From Pinus tabuliformis (lineage: Eukaryota; Streptophyta; Pinopsida; Pinales; Pinaceae), in NCBI GenBank assembly GCA_031772625.1, contig CM062816.1, positions 830,962,071-831,026,070 on the forward strand: DNA of 64,000 nucleotides, read 5' to 3'. The notes under the pieces were generated by a model, which saw only the letters and a program-made list of their open reading frames with translations, was not told the DNA's origin and searched no databases. Position numbers and translations under genes: made by a program. Positions 59,090-64,000 of this stretch are shown here, piece by piece (position 1 is the first letter of the stretch; each line of letters starts with the position of its first letter).

Positions 59090-59277
59090 TGTTAACACCT
59101 AATCTTTTGGATAAGGTAAATATGCATAAATATTGTACATAGAAAAATAAAGGGAATTGGAAGACGAAGAGACATTGGGAGATGAAACCCAATAGTCTCC
59201 CTCTCCATGTATATATCTATGTTTTATCTTAATTCAAATGCAACAATCACATTCGTGGAGTTACTCCTGGTCTGACA
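59090..59277 (+). repeat. 5' LTR of copia element 2
   Basis: 188 bp, aligned with 17140-17315 on the minus strand, sharing the terminal 10 bp, GGAGATGAAA-like and GGAGTTACT blocks. Confidence 0.85.
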
Positions 59278-60399
59278 TGGTATCAGAGCCAACTCCCAAT
59301 ATTAGCTTTTTCTGCAAGTAACTCCTATTTCCTTCCATTAAACTCAGTGTCGTTGTCCTTTGTCCCTCTCCCAGAGCTTGCGGCGATTAATTATTTGTAT
59401 GCTTTTATGTGTGTTATGCATGCCAATCCTAATTTTTTTAAAACAAGTGTAATCAAGTGTTGAGTCCTATATGCATTGAGAATGAATGTTTCTTGCCGAG
59501 GTTGAATATGTTGCTCTTTGCTACCCACAGTGCTAGTGAAACTTGAGTTTAACAATTGACTGTTTATCCATTCTTTACATTGGTCCGTTGAGTTTATATG
59601 TATGCCAGTTGATTCATCATTTAAGAACCAGTATCTTCCATTCATTTTTCAATTCCTGGTTGGTGCATTTACATTGTATGCTGGTTGGGAAACTTGACTT
59701 GGCTGCTCAGCATGGTGGTAGGGCCCAAGTGGTGTCATTGTGGAAGTGTGGATTGTTCATTGTCTTTGCTGGAAGGCCACTATGGATGATCTAACATGGC
59801 TTGTTTGTTGACTGATGGTTGTTTCATTCCAATTTATTTTTTTTGGAATGTGCATATGGTGCTGCATTGAATGACCATTCTGGATCCGTGAACTTCTTGA
59901 CTGGTATGAAAACTTTGCATTGGAACCTGCTCCACATATGCGTCTTGAATAATGTGAAGAGTGTATAGTGATGGAAAATTCCTTATAATCATTTACATGG
60001 CACATATATTAAATACGTATATGGAACATACCTTATAATCCTTTACATGACACATATATTAAATAAACAATGGAGTGTATGGATGGTATGAGATGATGGG
60101 ATATGAAATAAACTTATGAAATACATTGAGTTTCTTTTTAAAGTGTTGAGGGGTGTATTATGATATGTTATGTGGAGTTCTTTAATGTGTTTTTATAAAC
60201 ACTATGGCATATATATAATATATATTGACCATACAACAATTCATGTGCCCTTTTATTTTATAAAGATCATATGTGGTATGTAGTATGATATGTGAGCATT
60301 ATGTCATATGGCATGAAGGTATATTGAGAGATTATATTTTTAGTTGAATATTTTTTAAGACATATCAAATTTTATGATGCATTCACTCATCTCCATAGT

Positions 60400-60980
60400 G
60401 GTCCCAAAAGATAAAACACACCCTCATTTTTAATGAGTTGTGGAAATGGGTTTGCGAAGGAGAAAGAGACAATAGACTTGAAAATCCCACTTCATACAAG
60501 GAGCTTGCAATTTGGGAAAGCAAGAAAAACAAGGCCTATGCCTTGATTGCAACATCAGTGAATGAAGAGGTGAGTCGTCATATTTCTCCATTTTCAAATG
60601 CATATGAAGCCTCAAAAAAGTTTAAGGAATTGTATGACTCACACTCTAAACTTGAAGTTGTTCTATTGATCATTAAGTTGTTCAATATTAAGTTGAAAAA
60701 TGATGACCCTCTAGTTTCCTTAACATCAAAAGTAAGATCCATTATGCATGACATAAAAGCCACTGGTGTTAAAATAGATATTCCTCTCATAGGTTATGTC
60801 AAGGTATTATATACCACCTATTCACATTATCTTGAGTCATTGCAAGCAAGTGGAAACCTTAAGGATATTACCTTTGACTCCCTTGAGAAGCAGTTTGTTG
60901 AAAGAGAGAAGAATTTTGGGAAGAAGACAACTCAGTCTACTAAAGAATTTTTTTTCCTTACACATAAAGAGAAGAATTAG
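60400..60980 (+). pseudogene. gag: Gag of copia element 2
   Basis: KELAIWESKKNKAYALIATS, VNEEVSRHISPFSNAYEASK, SIMHDIKATGVKIDIPLIGY and LQASGNLKDITFDSL match element 1 gag nearly position for position. The N-terminal 40 residues are shifted out of frame upstream of 60438. A frame change near 60975 leads to the Arg/Glu-rich end. Confidence 0.85.
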
Positions 60981-61079
60981 GGACAAGATTCTTCTAGAAG
61001 AAGAGCTGGCCGAAGAAGAAGGGGAAGGAAGAATTTCAGAGGCAAGGGGGCAGACATTTCCAAGGAGAAAGGTAAGATC

Positions 61080-61533
61080 TTAATTGCATACGATGCAATA
61101 GAGATGGACATGATTCTTTCACATGTAAGCTGCCTTGGGACAGAATCGAGTAGGAAATAAATGAAGGAAAAAGTAAAACACTTGATAAAGGGAAAGGTAA
61201 ATCACCTAAATCCACTCATTATGTTGTGGCACATTGCAACATTAGAGTGACTGAAGACTCATTCAACGCTTCACTTGCTTCATGGAAAGATGCTTGGTTG
61301 CTTGATTTAGGACAAAATTACCACGTGAATTTTAGGAGAGTTTTCTTTAAAGAATTCACTAACAATGTTGATGGAGCAATCTAATTTGCAGACAATTCAA
61401 AACTCAAGCCATCGGGGCTTGGCACCACCAAGCTCAAACTTCCTGGTCTTCCAAATTTTCTTCTACATGATGATCTATACATCCCTAAGTTGAGGAGAAA
61501 ATTGTTGTCTTTGGTTCACATCTTCCAGCAAGG
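61080..61533 (+). pseudogene. Zinc knuckle and protease remnant of copia element 2
   Basis: The knuckle CIRCNRDGHDSFTCKLPWDR is a standard CX2CX4HX4C. The protease active-site block is corrupted: AWLLDLGQNYHVN where WFLDSGATCHMT stands in element 1. C-terminal LKLPGLPNFLLHDDLYIPKL is present. Confidence 0.75.
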
Positions 61534-63426
61534 TGATCTAGAAATGGAGAAAACACTCCTCCTATCAAAAACTAACCGTCCTCTGACACTTTACAAGTTA
61601 ATAAAATGGGTCTTAAAAGGTAAACAAGTTTGACAACCTCTTAAAAATGTGAGTTAATTTTTCCAAATGAACTTTAAAGAGAAACAAGTTCACATGCATC
61701 TCAAAATGAAAATCATGAAGAGAAGAAACCAACATTTGATGATGGAGTTCACCCCTCTTGGGCTACATCTTTGAGCCTACTCCAACAGCTAGATTGATAT
61801 ATTGATTTCAGCAGCAAATGAGTTCATACAACTTGTTGATAGTAGAGTGGCTTGTTTCTCCTACAAAAAAGCATTCTCCTACAAATAATTCTCACTCAGA
61901 AAATGAATCCCTACAACAAGTCATCAAAATGTCAACATAAAAAAGACTCTCACACAATATGTCATTGTACTCCATCAAAAATCAAAAGCATAAACATGCA
62001 ACTCCTCCACAATGAAGAATTTAAAAGGGCTTCTCTCCTTAATACATTGAGAAAAGACTTCAAAGAGCTACTCTATAGGAGTAACAATTGTTGTAGATGA
62101 AACTGGAAGATTGGAAAACCACTAACTAGGCTCTCTCCATGCTTGAATATGCCTCCAAACTGCTTCAAAACTGACTCTGCCTCTAGCACTAAAAGACTTG
62201 ATTCTGCAAAAAAATCCATCATAAAGTGCTCAAATCAGAAAACTAAGGCTTCCATTGAGACTAGGGCACTAAAAACCCCACATTTAAGCTCTTATTGAGC
62301 TCAAAAAGGTTAAAAATTGAGCAAGATATGCTTCTCTAAGCCAAGCTTTGCTATATGTCCTACAAATTGGCAAAACCTACTAACTGTCCTACAAAGTTTC
62401 CCTTTACACAATCCATAAAGAGACAATTTCACCTAGGACTGACGTGATTCCCGCAAAAAATGATGCAATTTGTTGCCTCTTTAATTTCACCAATAACCCC
62501 TATGCTCAAAACTAGGTCCACATGGAGTGGATAAGGTCGGGGGTCGAAGCCAAGTTCCAGCCCCTACCGACTAAGCCCTTCGCTCCGTTGTGATATGGTC
62601 ACATGGTCAGCGATGTGGCCATGGGTCAGGGCCAATTGCCTACCCTTGCTGGATCCGCACCACATGTCTTGGCAAGTGGTCACATATGGCACAACGAAAA
62701 TTGGAGGTCGGGCTTAACCACCCGCCCCCTCCGCTTAACCTTCGCCAATGGTCGCTTGAGTGCCGAGGAACCTTGAGCTAGGGAAAATTGTCGCACCCCT
62801 CTTCATTAGCTCCTTCCTTCGTGGGAACATGCCGATAACATGACGTGGGGCCGGGGCTAACCACCTAATCCCTCCTCCCAATGCCAAAAAACATTGATTT
62901 CAAATATAAACATGACCTATGATTGTTAAAAACTGGTGCGATAGCCTATTAGTGGAGCGGTGTGTTGTGTCGTGGAAGATCTAGGGGTTGAACCCATATA
63001 AGGCATTAGGGCTTATATATACAAATTTTGGCCAATATCGGGTGCCACGTGGTGCCCTCTCATTTGGCCACATAGCAACCTCTGATTGGGCCACCTCAGA
63101 CCATATGAACCAACCATACTACGTCAAATGCACCTTGTACGATGATGCCACATGTTAGCATAGGATTGTCCCGTATGACACCATACTCTGCATAGTCAGT
63201 TGATGATGTCATATGTATGGATTGCCCAATCAACAGCCCTGTCAACCCTGTTATTGACTTTTTTTTTGTTGTTCAAAAACTTCATAACATCATAACTTCT
63301 TCATACGACGTCGAATTGAGGTGATTCAAGAATTGTTGGAATCAGGATGACGAACACTACGACTTGACACTAGTTTCAGGAGATTTGGACCACTTCATCT
63401 TGAGCCTAATTTTTATCTCCGTATCA
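61534..63426 (-). repeat. 3' LTR of a minus-strand gypsy element running off the window
   Basis: On the minus strand it begins TGATACGGAG after the polypurine tract CTAGTGAGGAGG and ends AGATCA at 61534. Blocks match the 1211-bp LTR family: AAAATTAGGCTCAA, CATCCTGATTCCAACA, GAAGAAGTTAT and GTAGCCCAAGAGGGGTGAACTCC. At 1893 bp it is longer. Its mid part (about 62500-63130) is GC-richer and unrelated to the other LTR. It splits copia element 2. Confidence 0.75.
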
Positions 63427-64000
63427 TACCTCCTCACTAGGAACTTTTGGACCTCCAAAAGTTGATCATGTATCAGTAAATAAGTGAGGAAAAATTTCAT
63501 CAACTTTCCCTATATAAATCATTTCTATTCTGTTTGACTTGGTTCCTTAGAGCTCCAATCAAGGTACTCCACCTTTCCTTTGCATGAATTCCTTGTCTTC
63601 GTGTCAAGAGTTAAGTAATTCTTATAAACATTCAGGGATAAAAACTTCGATGGATGGAATCTGAACATTCTCTCCAAAACCATCTTTCTTTGGCTCAAAT
63701 AAACTTCACCTTGAATTCCCTCTTTACTGAAACCAAACTTGATTTTCCACCTAGAAATCACAAGCAACTCAATGCTTGCCATGCACTAATTTGTACTTTT
63801 CTTTTTTTCCCTCAAGCTACACTTGTACTCCTATAAGCACTAGCTGCATTTGTTCAATGACATGCTTAGCTTTGTCCACTTAATCATGGTCATCTTATGC
63901 ACAATCTTTACAAAAGATTATATTCACAAACAAGCTTCTTTTCAAAACAATTGTATAAGTGAGTGCTTAACACAACTGTAGACATAATAGATGAAATGCA
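63427..64000 (-). other. Internal 3' end of the gypsy element at the window edge
   Basis: The polypurine tract is at 63427-63440. A minus-strand frame 63782-63525 (MASIELLVISRWKIKFGF) has no motif I recognise. Nothing else seen. Confidence 0.4.

Larger units (their letters stand above)
59090..61533 (+). mobile_element. Ty1/copia element 2, same family as element 1, cut by a gypsy LTR
   Basis: The 188-bp LTR (59090-59277) starts TGTTAACACC and ends GGTCTGACA like that of element 1. The primer-binding site TGGTATCAGAGC (59278-59289) abuts it. A 1.1-kb leader is followed by gag, zinc knuckle and the protease region up to LLSLVHIFQQ at 61533. There the sequence switches to a gypsy LTR, so the remaining pol and 3' LTR may lie outside the window. 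Confidence 0.88.

Noticed and set aside
62935..63010. tRNA-like A-box and B-box words (TAGCCTATTAGTGG and GGGTTGAACCC)
   Set aside because: Suggestive of a SINE head, but there is no full tRNA fold, no 3' tail or duplication, and the stretch lies inside a gypsy LTR.
1..64000. Tandem spacer-like patterns resembling CRISPR, and bacterial operons
   Set aside because: The regular repeats are coding or retroelement repeats without unique spacers, and all genes show plant retroelement or spliced eukaryotic structure.

Overview
The window looks like land-plant nuclear DNA from a large, repeat-rich genome. It is AT-rich and intron-bearing, and it is packed with nested plant Ty1/copia, Ty3/gypsy and LINE copies. 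The coding remnants carry premature stops and frameshifts. A gymnosperm, fern or similar large genome would fit, but that is inference. There is no bacterial operon structure, CRISPR array, rRNA or tRNA gene, and I see no intact host gene.

Region 1 (about 88-25417) is the most interesting. Two genes diverge from a GC-rich patch near 20.3-20.45 kb. The minus-strand gene (20171 to 960) is broken but recognisable: a ParB-like domain, then a permuted beta-class N6/N4 DNA methyltransferase with motif IV first and the LDLFSGSG-TT motif I last. The plus-strand gene (about 20.3-24.72 kb) has about 19 copies of an acidic 29-residue repeat followed by a DUF7869-like, transposase-like domain. Both are flanked by an imperfect 32-bp inverted repeat (88-119 and 25386-25417; 28 of 32 positions match). 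I read this as a decayed, possibly undescribed two-gene DNA transposon of about 9.8 kb before later insertions. A 15.55-kb copia element (1765-17315, 5-bp duplication TAAAT) sits in an intron of the methyltransferase gene. A Tat-lineage gypsy derivative lacking RT, RNase H and integrase (2718-12559) is nested in that copia's RT.

Region 2 (25418-33404) is unassigned DNA holding a full-length chromovirus (26463-32702, perfect GGTTA duplication). It carries gag, protease, RT, RNase H, integrase and a chromodomain, broken mostly by C-to-T type stops.

Region 3 (about 33405-54567) is a minus-strand Tat/Ogre-like gypsy element. It has gag, protease, RT, RNase H, integrase, a second RNase H downstream of integrase, and an extra antisense gene with its own intron. 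The antisense gene is cut by a plus-strand gypsy element (36390-42385), and gag is cut by a small element with 376-bp LTRs (48376-51018).

Region 4 (54568-64000) is a minus-strand L1-type LINE cut at one side by the Tat LTR and at the other by an LTR beginning at 57891. A second copia copy follows (59090-61533). It is interrupted by a minus-strand gypsy LTR (61534-63426) whose element runs off the window. All elements appear defective as read here.
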